64,000 nt of DNA, from contig NZ_FOVR01000002.1 in NCBI RefSeq assembly GCF_900115225.1, positions 1 through 64,000 on the forward strand, given 5' to 3'. This DNA is from Cohaesibacter marisflavi (GTDB taxonomy: Bacteria > Pseudomonadota > Alphaproteobacteria > Rhizobiales > Cohaesibacteraceae). Positions within the stretch are counted from its first letter, which is position 1. Each line of letters opens with the position of its first letter. The position numbers and the translations under genes are program-made. Under the pieces are notes generated by a model. The model was given only the letters and a program-made list of their open reading frames with translations, was not told the DNA's origin and did not search any database. Positions 46,308 to 54,185 of the stretch are shown here, in pieces.

Positions 46308-46341
46308 GATAACGTTTGCTCACCGTTGGTTTACCGTTTGC
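46308..46341. promoter_or_regulatory. Two LacI-type operator candidates at the regulator's promoter
   Basis: GATAACGTTTGC (46308-46319) and TTTACCGTTTGC (46330-46341) lie at and just after the predicted transcript start of the LacI gene, an arrangement that fits autorepression. Confidence 0.6.
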
Positions 46342-46350
46342 GCAAGCTCA

Positions 46351-46379
46351 GAATTGCACTGGCACCCAAATATTGTCAA
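46351..46379 (-). promoter_or_regulatory. Promoter of the LacI-family gene
   Basis: Read leftward, TTGACA (46379-46374), a 17-base spacer and CAATTC (46356-46351). The transcript would start near 46344, inside the operator pair. Confidence 0.55.
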
Positions 46380-46404
46380 GGCGATATTTTTGCACTTCAA
46401 AGCA

Positions 46405-46420
46405 CTGCAACCGGTTGCAG
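46405..46420. promoter_or_regulatory. Perfect 16-bp palindrome, LacI-family-like operator
   Basis: CTGCAACCGGTTGCAG is a perfect palindrome with the central CG and the TGCAA half-sites of many GalR/LacI operators. It lies about 25 bases upstream of the -35 of the LacI gene. Confidence 0.6.
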
Positions 46421-46542
46421 TCTCTTCAAAACAGGCTGTGCAAACCACCTACGGGATAGCCCCGGCCATGCTGGCGGCTCTGCGCAAATTTCTGCGCAAC
46501 AGGGCAGCGCCTTGAATTCAGGAAAAGAATTGAAAATGAGAA

Positions 46543-46575
46543 AATCCTGTACCGGTTTTGGGCCGATACAGGATT
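46543..46575 (-). terminator. Second terminator behind acr3
   Basis: AATCCTGTA (46543-46551) pairs with TACAGGATT (46567-46575), with an inner CGG/CCG. Read leftward it ends in TTTTCTC. Confidence 0.7.
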
Positions 46576-46603
46576 CAGAAAGAGGTGATAGACAGGAATT
46601 TTT

Positions 46604-46632
46604 ATAAAAAGGCAGTTGAAAACCTGCCTTCG
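46604..46632 (-). terminator. First terminator behind acr3
   Basis: Read leftward, AAGGCAG (46630-46624) pairs with CTGCCTT (46615-46609), and TTTTT follows. It begins within ten bases of the acr3 stop codon. Confidence 0.75.
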
Positions 46633-46640
46633 GCAGCCCC

Positions 46641-47711
46641 TTAGGTTGGAAAATGCTGGCGGGTGCGATTGGCAAAGGCGACCAGAGACAACATCACGGG
46701 CACTTCCACCAGAACGCCGACAACCGTCGCCAGAGCCGCACCGGAATTCAGTCCGAACAAACCGATGGCAACAGCAACTGCCAGCTCGAAGAAATTCGAT
46801 GTACCGATCAGGGCACATGGAGCAGCAATCCGGAAGGGCACCTTCATGACCCACGCTGCCGCATAGGCTACTGCAAAAATGCCATAGGACTGAAGCAGCA
46901 AAGGCGCAGCGATGAGCGCGATCAGCAGAGGCTGAGACAGAATGACCCCGCCCTGAAAACCGAACAGCAATACCACCGTAGCCAGAAGGCCGATGACGGA
47001 AAGGGGCTTCAGCTTTGCTGTGAAATCAGCCACGGCTTCGTCTGTCTTGGTACTGGAAACCAGCGCCTTGCGGGTGAAATAGCCCGCGACCAAAGGCACG
47101 ACTACATAGAGCAGAACCGACAGCAGAAGCGTATCCCACGGTACAGGAATGTCGGTAACGCCCAGCAACAGCGCAACAATTGGCGCATAGGCGAAAACCA
47201 TGATGAGGTCGTTCACGCTAACCTGCACAAGCGTGTAGTTGGCGTCGCCGCGGGTAAGCTGAGACCAGACAAAGACCATCGCCGTGCAGGGGGCAGCGCC
47301 CAGCAGAATGAGGCCCGCAATATACGAATCGGCATCCGCTGTGCTGATCACGCCGGCAAAGAGATATTTGAAGAAGACCACGCCCAGAACGGCCATGGTA
47401 AAGGGCTTGATCAGCCAGTTGACCGCCAGCGTGATGATTAGGCCCTTGGGCTCGTCGGCCACATGGCTGATGCTGGAGAAGTCGACCGATACCATCATCG
47501 GATAGACCATCGCCCAGATGAGGATGGCGACCACCAGATTCACATGGGCATATTCAAATCCGGCCAATAGACCAAACAGAGCGGGATACAGCTCGCCCAG
47601 CACCAGACCGGTAACGATCGAAAGGGCGACCCATACGGAGAGCCATTTTTCGAAGAATCCGATGCCCCCGCTCTGGGAGGCGTCGGGCAGGGTATTTGCG
47701 TCGACGGACAT
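46641..47711 (-). CDS. acr3: ACR3-family arsenite efflux transporter
   Basis: This 356-residue arsenite exporter of the ACR3 (ArsB-analogous) family has ten helices. It carries the conserved Cys in the fourth-helix motif [15 protein letters not shown], needed for As(III) transport. [14 protein letters not shown] follows, and [16 protein letters not shown] is present in the second half. It is second in the leftward operon and shares its first base with the end of arsC. Two terminators follow. Confidence 0.92.
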   Translation of the reverse strand: MSVDANTLPDASQSGGIGFFEKWLSVWVALSIVTGLVLGELYPALFGLLAGFEYAHVNLVVAILIWAMVYPMMVSVDFSSISHVADEPKGLIITLAVNWLIKPFTMAVLGVVFFKYLFAGVISTADADSYIAGLILLGAAPCTAMVFVWSQLTRGDANYTLVQVSVNDLIMVFAYAPIVALLLGVTDIPVPWDTLLLSVLLYVVVPLVAGYFTRKALVSSTKTDEAVADFTAKLKPLSVIGLLATVVLLFGFQGGVILSQPLLIALIAAPLLLQSYGIFAVAYAAAWVMKVPFRIAAPCALIGTSNFFELAVAVAIGLFGLNSGAALATVVGVLVEVPVMLSLVAFANRTRQHFPT

Positions 47712-48220
47712 TATTCTGCTTTCGCTTGGTTTTTGCCGATTGCATCAAGCCTGTTCTGGAGAGACAGTCGATCAATGCTGGCTATGGGAAGGGAGGAAAA
47801 GATGGAAATTCTGGAATTGAGCATGCGATAGGCGTCTGAGAAGGCAAGGGCGATCTCGCTTTCCGAGCCGGTTACGGCCGCAGGGTCGGGCACGCCCCAA
47901 TGCGCAGTCATCGGCTGGCCCGGCCATATGGGGCAGGTTTCACCGGCAGCATTGTCACAAACCGTAAAGACAAAATCGAGCTTGGGGGCACCTGGCTTCG
48001 CGAACATATCCCAGCTTTTGGATGCGGCAAAATCGGTGTCGTAATTCATGCGTTTGAGCAATGCGATGGCATGGGGATTAACGGTGCCCGTCGGATGTGA
48101 CCCCGCAGAAAAGGCCTTGAAACGGCCCCCTCCCGTCCGATTGAGGATCGCTTCGGCCAGAATGGATCTGGCGGAATTGCCCGTGCATAGAAACAAGACA
48201 TTGTAGGTGATTTGGGTCAT
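47711..48220 (-). CDS. arsC: Arsenate reductase ArsC (LMW-phosphatase type)
   Basis: This 169-residue arsenate reductase of the low-molecular-weight tyrosine phosphatase fold has the P-loop CTGNSARS with nucleophile Cys12. The redox relay pair lies in [17 protein letters not shown], and GVPDPAAV holds the catalytic Asp. It reduces As(V) to As(III) for export by the downstream Acr3. The C-terminal 20 residues extend beyond the typical family end. The gene is divergent from arsR. Confidence 0.92.
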   Translation of the reverse strand: MTQITYNVLFLCTGNSARSILAEAILNRTGGGRFKAFSAGSHPTGTVNPHAIALLKRMNYDTDFAASKSWDMFAKPGAPKLDFVFTVCDNAAGETCPIWPGQPMTAHWGVPDPAAVTGSESEIALAFSDAYRMLNSRISIFSSLPIASIDRLSLQNRLDAIGKNQAKAE

Positions 48221-48300
48221 GCTCGACCTCCTGCATTATCATGTTGTCCGGCCCGATTTGCTGGTTTGGGCTCAGATCATTTTATTATATCGAGAAATCT

Positions 48301-48329
48301 TGAATAATTGATTTATTCCTCTGTGTCAA
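48301..48329 (-). promoter_or_regulatory. Promoter of arsC-acr3
   Basis: Read leftward, TTGACA (48329-48324), a 17-base spacer and TATTCA (48306-48301), about 80 bases before the arsC start. Confidence 0.55.
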
Positions 48330-48350
48330 TGCGTCGCAAATGCATTTTAG

Positions 48351-48376
48351 CGAATATGCGTTGATTTGCATATTCG
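48351..48376. promoter_or_regulatory. ArsR operator candidate
   Basis: CGAATATGC (48351-48359) and GCATATTCG (48368-48376) form a perfect 9-bp inverted repeat spaced 8. It overlaps the putative arsR -35 and lies just upstream of the arsC -35, so one site could repress both operons. A smaller palindrome, AAATGCATTT, lies at 48338-48347. Confidence 0.65.
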
Positions 48377-48390
48377 AGTGGGTGTATATA
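48361..48390 (+). promoter_or_regulatory. Promoter of arsR operon
   Basis: TTGATT (48361-48366), an 18-base spacer and TATATA (48385-48390) end only seven bases before the arsR ATG, so the message would be leaderless or nearly so. Confidence 0.5.
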
Positions 48391-48397
48391 AAGAGCT

Positions 48398-48763
48398 ATG
48401 GAAAATCTCACAAATATCTTCAGCGCCCTGTCAGACCCAATCCGCTTGCGGATATTGGCGCTCATCGCCAAAGAGACCGAGCTTTGCGTGTGCGAGCTGG
48501 TCGGTGCGCTGCAATTGCCCCAGCCCAAAATTTCACGCCACTGCAAGGTGCTGAGCGAAGCCAACCTCCTGGTGAGCCGCCGTGAAGCGCAATGGGTGCT
48601 CTATTCTCAGGCTGATGACATGCCGGACTGGAGCAGGCAAGCTCTGGAAGCCGCAGTCGAAGGCATCAAGCAAGATGCCCAATATGCCGAGGATTGTGCG
48701 CGCCTCTCAAAGGTTGAGAGGCCACCCGTACGCTGTGACGGAATGGAGAAACAAGCATGTTAG
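48398..48763 (+). CDS. arsR: ArsR-family arsenic-responsive repressor
   Basis: This 121-residue SmtB/ArsR-family winged-helix repressor starts MENLTNIFSALSDPIRLRIL. The metalloid-binding motif ELCVCELVGAL carries the two cysteines of type 1 ArsR, and the recognition helix is QPKISRHCKVL. As(III) binding should release DNA. Extra cysteines in the C-terminal tail (RCDGMEKQAC) may add to binding. The stop overlaps the downstream permease start by 7 bases. Confidence 0.9.
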   Translation: MENLTNIFSALSDPIRLRILALIAKETELCVCELVGALQLPQPKISRHCKVLSEANLLVSRREAQWVLYSQADDMPDWSRQALEAAVEGIKQDAQYAEDCARLSKVERPPVRCDGMEKQAC

Positions 48764-49842
48764 ACAATGGCTCAACCATGGGAGAAAGCAAACCATGGAT
48801 GAAGGGCTCCGGCAAACCGGGGCCTGTGATGCTCATTATCGGCACGCTGATTGGCGTGGCACTCTGGTGGACGGTCTATAGCCAGCTCATTCCCTTTTCC
48901 GAAGCTGTGACGGCATTATTCCCCGTTGAGCGCCATAGTCACACCGGCGAGGCCATCGCCTTCTTCTTTTATGATGTGCCCAAAGTCCTGATGTTGCTGA
49001 CGCTTATCGTCTTTGCCATGGGTGTTGTGCGCTCATGGTTCAGCCCCGAGAAGACCCGCGCCTTGCTTTCGGGTAAGCGCGAAGGGGTGGGCAATGTCAT
49101 GTCGGCATGCCTCGGCATCCTGACGCCTTTCTGCTCCTGCTCTGCAGTACCGCTCTTTATTGGTTTTGTCTCTGCGGGGGTGCCGCTTGGCGTCACCTTC
49201 TCTTTCCTGATTGCCGCACCGATGGTCAATGAGGTGGCCCTCATTTTGCTAGTCGGCCTTGTCGGCTGGAATGTGGCGCTGACCTATCTGTTTTTCGGGC
49301 TTGGCGTGGCTATTCTGGCTGGCTGGGTGATTGGTAAGCTGAAGCTTGAAGGCTGGTTGCAGGACTGGGTGCAGGAGATCCATTCCGGTGCCAATGCACC
49401 AAGTGCCGTCGAAGCTGAAAAACTGACCCTTTATGATCGCTACAAGCTTGGCTTTGAGGCGGTGCGCGACATCCTCTCCAAGGTCTGGATCTGGATCATC
49501 ATTGGTATCGCTCTGGGAGCCCTCATTCATGGCTATGTGCCCGAGGATATGATGGTCGACATCATGGGCGCCGATGCCTGGTGGTCAGTTCCGGCAGCCG
49601 TTGTTATGGGCGTGCCGCTCTATACCAACGCAGCGGGCGTGATCCCTATCGTCGAAGCCCTGTTGGGCAAAGGTGCAGCGCTGGGCACCGTGTTGGCCTT
49701 CATGATGAGCGTCATCGCGCTCTCTTTGCCCGAAATGCTGATTTTGCGACAGGTGCTGACCTTGCGTCTGATCGCCGTATTCATCGCAGTGGTAAGCAGC
49801 GGCATTCTTGCCGTCGGCTTCCTGTTCAATGCTATTTTCTAA
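48757..49842 (+). CDS. ArsP-type permease (DUF318/UPF0718)
   Basis: This 361-residue membrane permease of the DUF318 group contains ArsP, an exporter of trivalent organoarsenicals. The conserved cysteine motif is LTPFCSCSAVPLFIGF, and the second half has PLYTNAAGVIPIVEALL. About eight helices are split by a central loop (about 195-235). It begins inside the end of arsR, so it is part of the arsenic response. Inorganic arsenite export is handled by Acr3, so an organoarsenical or accessory role is inferred. The exact substrate is not readable. Confidence 0.83.
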   Translation: MLDNGSTMGESKPWMKGSGKPGPVMLIIGTLIGVALWWTVYSQLIPFSEAVTALFPVERHSHTGEAIAFFFYDVPKVLMLLTLIVFAMGVVRSWFSPEKTRALLSGKREGVGNVMSACLGILTPFCSCSAVPLFIGFVSAGVPLGVTFSFLIAAPMVNEVALILLVGLVGWNVALTYLFFGLGVAILAGWVIGKLKLEGWLQDWVQEIHSGANAPSAVEAEKLTLYDRYKLGFEAVRDILSKVWIWIIIGIALGALIHGYVPEDMMVDIMGADAWWSVPAAVVMGVPLYTNAAGVIPIVEALLGKGAALGTVLAFMMSVIALSLPEMLILRQVLTLRLIAVFIAVVSSGILAVGFLFNAIF

Positions 49843-49866
49843 ATATCAAGGAAGGAAGAGACTGAT

Positions 49867-50103
49867 ATGAAACAGGTTAAGGTTTATGGCCCCGGCTGCA
49901 AACGCTGCGAGACGACCGCCCAGATGATGCGAGACGCCGCCAGCAAACTAGGCATCGAAGCCAACGTTGAGAAGGTGACCGACCCCAAGGAAATCGCCAT
50001 GGCGGGCGTCATGTCCACGCCGGGCATCGCCGTGGATGGCAAATTGGTGCATACCGGTGGTCTGCCTGATGAAGCCAAACTGGCGGGGTGGCTGAAAGAT
50101 TGA
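49867..50103 (+). CDS. Small thioredoxin-fold redox protein
   Basis: This 78-residue thioredoxin-like protein (redox-active disulphide protein 2 type) has the CxxC motif GPGCKRCETT near the N-terminus and the cis-proline region MSTPGIAVDGKLVHTG. It is 24 bases downstream of the ArsP-type permease and commonly found with that permease. It may reduce arsenical substrates or keep the permease cysteines reduced. A strong terminator follows. Confidence 0.87.
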   Translation: MKQVKVYGPGCKRCETTAQMMRDAASKLGIEANVEKVTDPKEIAMAGVMSTPGIAVDGKLVHTGGLPDEAKLAGWLKD

Positions 50104-50130
50104 ATCCAGAGTGGGTCTGGTGAGCAAGAG

Positions 50131-50165
50131 AGAAAGAGGCGGCTTTGTCTGCCTCTTTCTTTTTG
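50131..50165 (+). terminator. Terminator of the arsR operon
   Basis: A perfect 10-bp stem, AGAAAGAGGC / GCCTCTTTCT, with a 10-base loop and a T-run. Confidence 0.9.
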
Positions 50166-50195
50166 GGTTGAGGTCAAGGCTTTGACCTTTTGGGC

Positions 50196-51047
50196 CTAGT
50201 TGGGGTGGCGAGTCCAACTCTCGGCGCGTAACTTACGGGGCGAGAGGCCATAAACTTCCTTGATCTGGCGTGAAAAGTGATTGGGTGTCTTGAACCCCAC
50301 CTCATAGGCAATCTGGCTGATCTGCTTGCCGGTGTGGCTGAGCAGATAGGCACCGCGCCGCACACGCAACCGCCACAGACAGTCGAGCGGATTTTCGTCA
50401 AAGGCGGCCTGATACAGTCGGTTGAGATGTTGCGGCGAGAGCCCTGAAAGCTCTGCCAGTTGTTTCATTGTGATGGGCGAACCCAGATGGTCCTCGATAT
50501 AGCGGCGCACGAGTTGTACTTGCGGCGGGATCTTGTCGACAGATTCGAGGGCCAGTCGACGCACCATCAGATTTTCCATCACGGCGATGCCCAGCGCTGA
50601 GCATAAATCTTCCATTCCGGCGTGAAATTCGGTAGGCAGGTCTGCCCCGATCTTTAAAAGGGAGACGGAGGCAGGCGACACATCCATCGGCCCGGCCCCG
50701 CGGGCGAGATAGGAAAAGGTGCGGCTATCGAGCCTTTCAGAAAGATACTGGCACCAGACAACATTGCTGAGGTTCGCTGGCCCATAGCGATATTCCAGCC
50801 GCTTTTGCGATGCTATTAGAGCCACTTGTGGCGCCGTCATGGAAAAGACCTCATCATCGCAATGCACTTCCACCTGCCCAACCCGCAGATAGATCGCTTC
50901 AAGCTGGTAGCCTTTCAAGGGGCCGAAAATCTCACCTGCCTGATAGGCCGTTTCTCCAAAGGCGAAACGGGCGTCGCTACCAACTAGACTTGCAACAGAT
51001 GGCTTAGACACGGGTGTGTTCATTTTGGGCATGTTGCTATTTACCAT
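50196..51047 (-). CDS. AraC-family regulator next to the purine locus
   Basis: This 283-residue AraC/XylS-type activator has an N-terminal cupin-like sensing part (about 20-160) and a C-terminal double helix-turn-helix (TMKQLAELSGLSPQHLNRLY; ISQIAYEVGFKTPNHFSRQI, then KEVYGLSPRKLR). It is divergent from the adenine-deaminase-like gene with 185 bases between, so it is the likely regulator of the purine uptake and deamination operon. Several ATGs (51104, 51047, 51032, 51023) are possible and none has a clear ribosome site; 51047 is a compromise. Confidence 0.82.
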   Translation of the reverse strand: MVNSNMPKMNTPVSKPSVASLVGSDARFAFGETAYQAGEIFGPLKGYQLEAIYLRVGQVEVHCDDEVFSMTAPQVALIASQKRLEYRYGPANLSNVVWCQYLSERLDSRTFSYLARGAGPMDVSPASVSLLKIGADLPTEFHAGMEDLCSALGIAVMENLMVRRLALESVDKIPPQVQLVRRYIEDHLGSPITMKQLAELSGLSPQHLNRLYQAAFDENPLDCLWRLRVRRGAYLLSHTGKQISQIAYEVGFKTPNHFSRQIKEVYGLSPRKLRAESWTRHPN

Positions 51048-51232
51048 GTTACGCCGAAATGCTGAAAGTTTGATATTTTGCCCGAAAAATAAGCAACTAA
51101 TCAATCATACGGATGATGATACAAAATAACAATATTCATTTCAGATATTTTTTCAAAGCTTCAGACACGTAATTCCTATTGAGCTCCTCCTGCTGTTGCC
51201 AATATCTAAAAGGCAAACAGGAGTGCAGGTAA

Positions 51233-52999
51233 GTGAACCTTAGAGAATTGATCCGAGCCGGTAACGGCGATATCAAGGCCGATCTGGTGATCACCAACGG
51301 CAAACTGATCAACGTAGCCACCGCTGAAATTTACCCCGCAGAAGTCGCAATAAAAAAGGACCACATCGTCGCTATCGGCGATGTGGACCATTGCAAGGGG
51401 CCGCAGACGCGCATTCATGATGCACAAGGCCGCTATCTGGCGCCTGGCATGATCGACGGGCACCTTCATGTGGAATGCTCCAAGCTGTCGGTTTCCAGCT
51501 TTGCCGATCTGGTTGTACCCTTTGGCACCACGTCGGTTGTCTCGGGGCTGGATCAGATTCTCGTGGTCGCAGGGCTTGAAGGCGTACGGCATTTTCTCGA
51601 TGAGGCGAACGCCAGCCCGCTGACAATCCATTGGGGTGCGCCTTGCAAAACGCCTTACACCATGCCGCGCTCAACGGTGAACCACTATTTCGGCCCCGAT
51701 GATCATCGCGCTACCCACGAATGGCCCGAATGCATCGGCATCTGGGAAACCGTGCGTGAATTCATTCAGGAAGAAGATGACGATGTCATCGAAGCGCTGG
51801 AGATTGCACGCCAGCACAAGCTGCCGGTCTTTGGCTGCTCTCCCATGTGCAAAGGCTCCAAGCTCGCCAGCTATGCCAGCGCCGGCATTCGTCTAGACCA
51901 TGAAAGCTATGAGGTGACTGAAGCGCTCGAGAAGATGCGCAACGGCATGTTCATGCTGATCCGTGAAAGTTCCATCAGTCATTTTCTCGAAGAGAATATC
52001 CAGCTAGCCACCAAATATGTGCCGCAGGCCGACCACCGCATCAGCTTCTGCACCGACGATGTGGTGGCGACCGACGTGCTCAAGCGCGGCCATGTTGACA
52101 ATATGGTGCGCATGGCCATTGCCGCAGGTGTTCCACCGATGGCGGCGATCCAGATGGCGACCATCAACAGCGCAGTTGCCTGTCAGATCGATCATAAGGT
52201 TGGCCTGATCGCGCCAGGCCGTCAGGCTGATATTCTGCTCATCGACAGCCCGGAAAGCTTTACCGTCGAGCAGGTCATTGCCAAGGGCCGTTTCGTGGCT
52301 GAAGGCAACCACATGATCGAGCCGGTCAAACGGCCTGAGCGCCCGACACTGTTGACCGACACCATGCATGTTGCTCCCGTCAAGGCAGAGGATCTCAAGA
52401 AGCGGTCCGAGGCCCAAAAGGTCAAGGTCCTGTCCATGAACATGTCGCTGGATGTGCCCTTCGTGCGCAATCGCCGCGATGTGGTGCTGGACGTGGTTGA
52501 TGGCGAGATCAAGCCGGACACCGAGCAGGATGTGCTCTATGTCTGCGTTGTCGAACGTTATGGCAAGACCGAGAACAAGCCGGTTGCCTTCGTCTCCGGC
52601 TTCGGTCTCAAATATGGCGCCATGGCAACCTCCACGGCGCCGGACGACAACAACATTGTCTGCATCGGTACCAACGCCGAGGATATGGCTGCGGCCATCA
52701 ACTGGGTCATCGCCAAGGGCGGTGGTCAGGTCTTCATGCGTGATGGTGAGCCGGTGGTCGGTCTCGAGCTGCCGATTGGTGGCATCGTGTCGGATATCGC
52801 TCCTGAAGAAATGGCTGCCAAGGAAGAAGCCCTTGATGAGGCCGCCCGCGAGGCCGGATGCGCTCTGGCATGGCCCTTCATGAACATGTTCGTGCTCTCC
52901 ATCACCGCCATTCCCGATTATGCCATCACCGATCTTGGCGCCGTCGATTGCGTTGGGCTGAATATTTTCGACCCGGTTCTGGAAAGCATTGCCGATTGA
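51233..52999 (+). CDS. Divergent adenine-deaminase-like amidohydrolase
   Basis: This 588-residue protein has the two-domain adenine deaminase (Ade) architecture. The first metal motif is normal (DGHLHVE, His77 and His79), the bridging Glu is in GIWETV, His223 is in LDHES, and the Asp motif is FCTDDV. However, the usual GHAP metal-ligand His is Cys202 (FGCSPMCKG), and the family's C-terminal AHDSHN block reads APDDNN (469-474). These changes should alter metal binding and specificity. It therefore probably deaminates or hydrolyses another imidazole- or purine-like ring, or has lost activity. A GTG start with CAGGAG upstream. It leads the operon with the importer and a canonical Ade. Confidence 0.82.
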   Translation: MNLRELIRAGNGDIKADLVITNGKLINVATAEIYPAEVAIKKDHIVAIGDVDHCKGPQTRIHDAQGRYLAPGMIDGHLHVECSKLSVSSFADLVVPFGTTSVVSGLDQILVVAGLEGVRHFLDEANASPLTIHWGAPCKTPYTMPRSTVNHYFGPDDHRATHEWPECIGIWETVREFIQEEDDDVIEALEIARQHKLPVFGCSPMCKGSKLASYASAGIRLDHESYEVTEALEKMRNGMFMLIRESSISHFLEENIQLATKYVPQADHRISFCTDDVVATDVLKRGHVDNMVRMAIAAGVPPMAAIQMATINSAVACQIDHKVGLIAPGRQADILLIDSPESFTVEQVIAKGRFVAEGNHMIEPVKRPERPTLLTDTMHVAPVKAEDLKKRSEAQKVKVLSMNMSLDVPFVRNRRDVVLDVVDGEIKPDTEQDVLYVCVVERYGKTENKPVAFVSGFGLKYGAMATSTAPDDNNIVCIGTNAEDMAAAINWVIAKGGGQVFMRDGEPVVGLELPIGGIVSDIAPEEMAAKEEALDEAAREAGCALAWPFMNMFVLSITAIPDYAITDLGAVDCVGLNIFDPVLESIAD

Positions 53000-53122
53000 T
53001 CGGCCCCGCAAGTGAGCCTGCCGCATGACCATGGGGCAGGCGCGAAACTGTCAAATTCTGAAGGAAAGGGCGTGCAAAAGCCGCCAACCAACGATAAGAC
53101 CTTAGCCAACCTGGAGAACAGT

Positions 53123-54133
53123 ATGAACATCTTTAAGAAGCTGGGCAGCGCTGCCGCGATGATGTTGCTTGCCACGCAAGTCTTCGCCGCAGAGCCGACG
53201 AAACTGGGCATCGGCCTCATTCTGGCCACCGGCCCGGAAGCGGCATGGGACGCAACCCTGATGCGCGATGTCGAGAGTGTCGCTGAGGCTGCACCGCATG
53301 GCCTTGATATCTCCTACAAGAATGTAAACGGCGTCTGGGGCGAAGAAGCCGGTGATGCCATGGAGCTGATGGCCCGCTCTGGCAAGTACCAGATCATCTG
53401 GGCACATAGCAGCTACTCCGATCAGGTGAAGGCGCTGCAGGAGAAATATCCTGACGTGCTGTTCGTGGTTGTCGGTTCCGGCAACGAGGGCCTTGGGGGC
53501 AATGCCTATTGGGTTTACAAACGCGCCCATGAGCCATCCTACCTGCTGGGTGTTCTGGCTGGCCGCCTGACCGAAAGCGATGTTGTCGGTGTTGTCGGTC
53601 AGTTTCCTTCCGAGGATGTGAACGACCAGATCAACAGCTTCTTTGCCGGTGCCCGCTCCGTTAATTCGGACGTGAAACGCAAGGTCGCCTTCATCGAAAG
53701 CTGGTATGATCCGGCCAAGGCCGAACAATTCACCAAGGCACAGATCGCCGCTGGCGCTGATTTGACGTTCCAGCTGGTTGAAAGCTTTGAAACCTGCGAG
53801 AAAGAAAAGATCCTGTGCTTTGGCAACTATGTTGACCATGGGGCTTCCGCACCCAAATCTGTCGTTGCCAGCGCTCTCATCTCCTGGACGCCAGATCTCA
53901 ACTGGATCATCGACGAATGGTACGACCACGCAGCCAATGGCGCGCCTTACGAGGGCAACACCAAGGAACATTGGTTCTCCATGGCTGAAGGGGGCTCGTC
54001 CCTGTCTGGCTACCACGACTACGAGACCAAGCTGCCAGATCAGCTCAAGGAAGAGATTGCAGATCTCTCCAAGCAGATCGAAACCGGTGCGCTGGACATT
54101 CCGGTAAACCTGTCTCTGCCAACGTCTGACTGA
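53123..54133 (+). CDS. BMP-family nucleoside/purine-binding protein
   Basis: This 336-residue periplasmic-binding protein of the BMP/PnrA class is used for nucleosides, purine bases or riboflavin. The signal peptide ends VFA-AE and has no lipobox Cys, so it is soluble rather than a lipoprotein. Motifs include GIGLILATGPEAAWDATLMR, WAHSSYSDQVKALQEKYPD, GVVGQFPSEDVNDQINSFFA and SWYDPAKAEQF. ATG 53123 has GGAG upstream. It sits between two adenine-deaminase-like genes, which suggests adenine or a related purine as ligand. Confidence 0.87.
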   Translation: MNIFKKLGSAAAMMLLATQVFAAEPTKLGIGLILATGPEAAWDATLMRDVESVAEAAPHGLDISYKNVNGVWGEEAGDAMELMARSGKYQIIWAHSSYSDQVKALQEKYPDVLFVVVGSGNEGLGGNAYWVYKRAHEPSYLLGVLAGRLTESDVVGVVGQFPSEDVNDQINSFFAGARSVNSDVKRKVAFIESWYDPAKAEQFTKAQIAAGADLTFQLVESFETCEKEKILCFGNYVDHGASAPKSVVASALISWTPDLNWIIDEWYDHAANGAPYEGNTKEHWFSMAEGGSSLSGYHDYETKLPDQLKEEIADLSKQIETGALDIPVNLSLPTSD

Positions 54134-54185
54134 CAAGACCGTGCCTCTGCTTCTGGCAGGGGCACCCAACTGGTGAAATGCGTTT

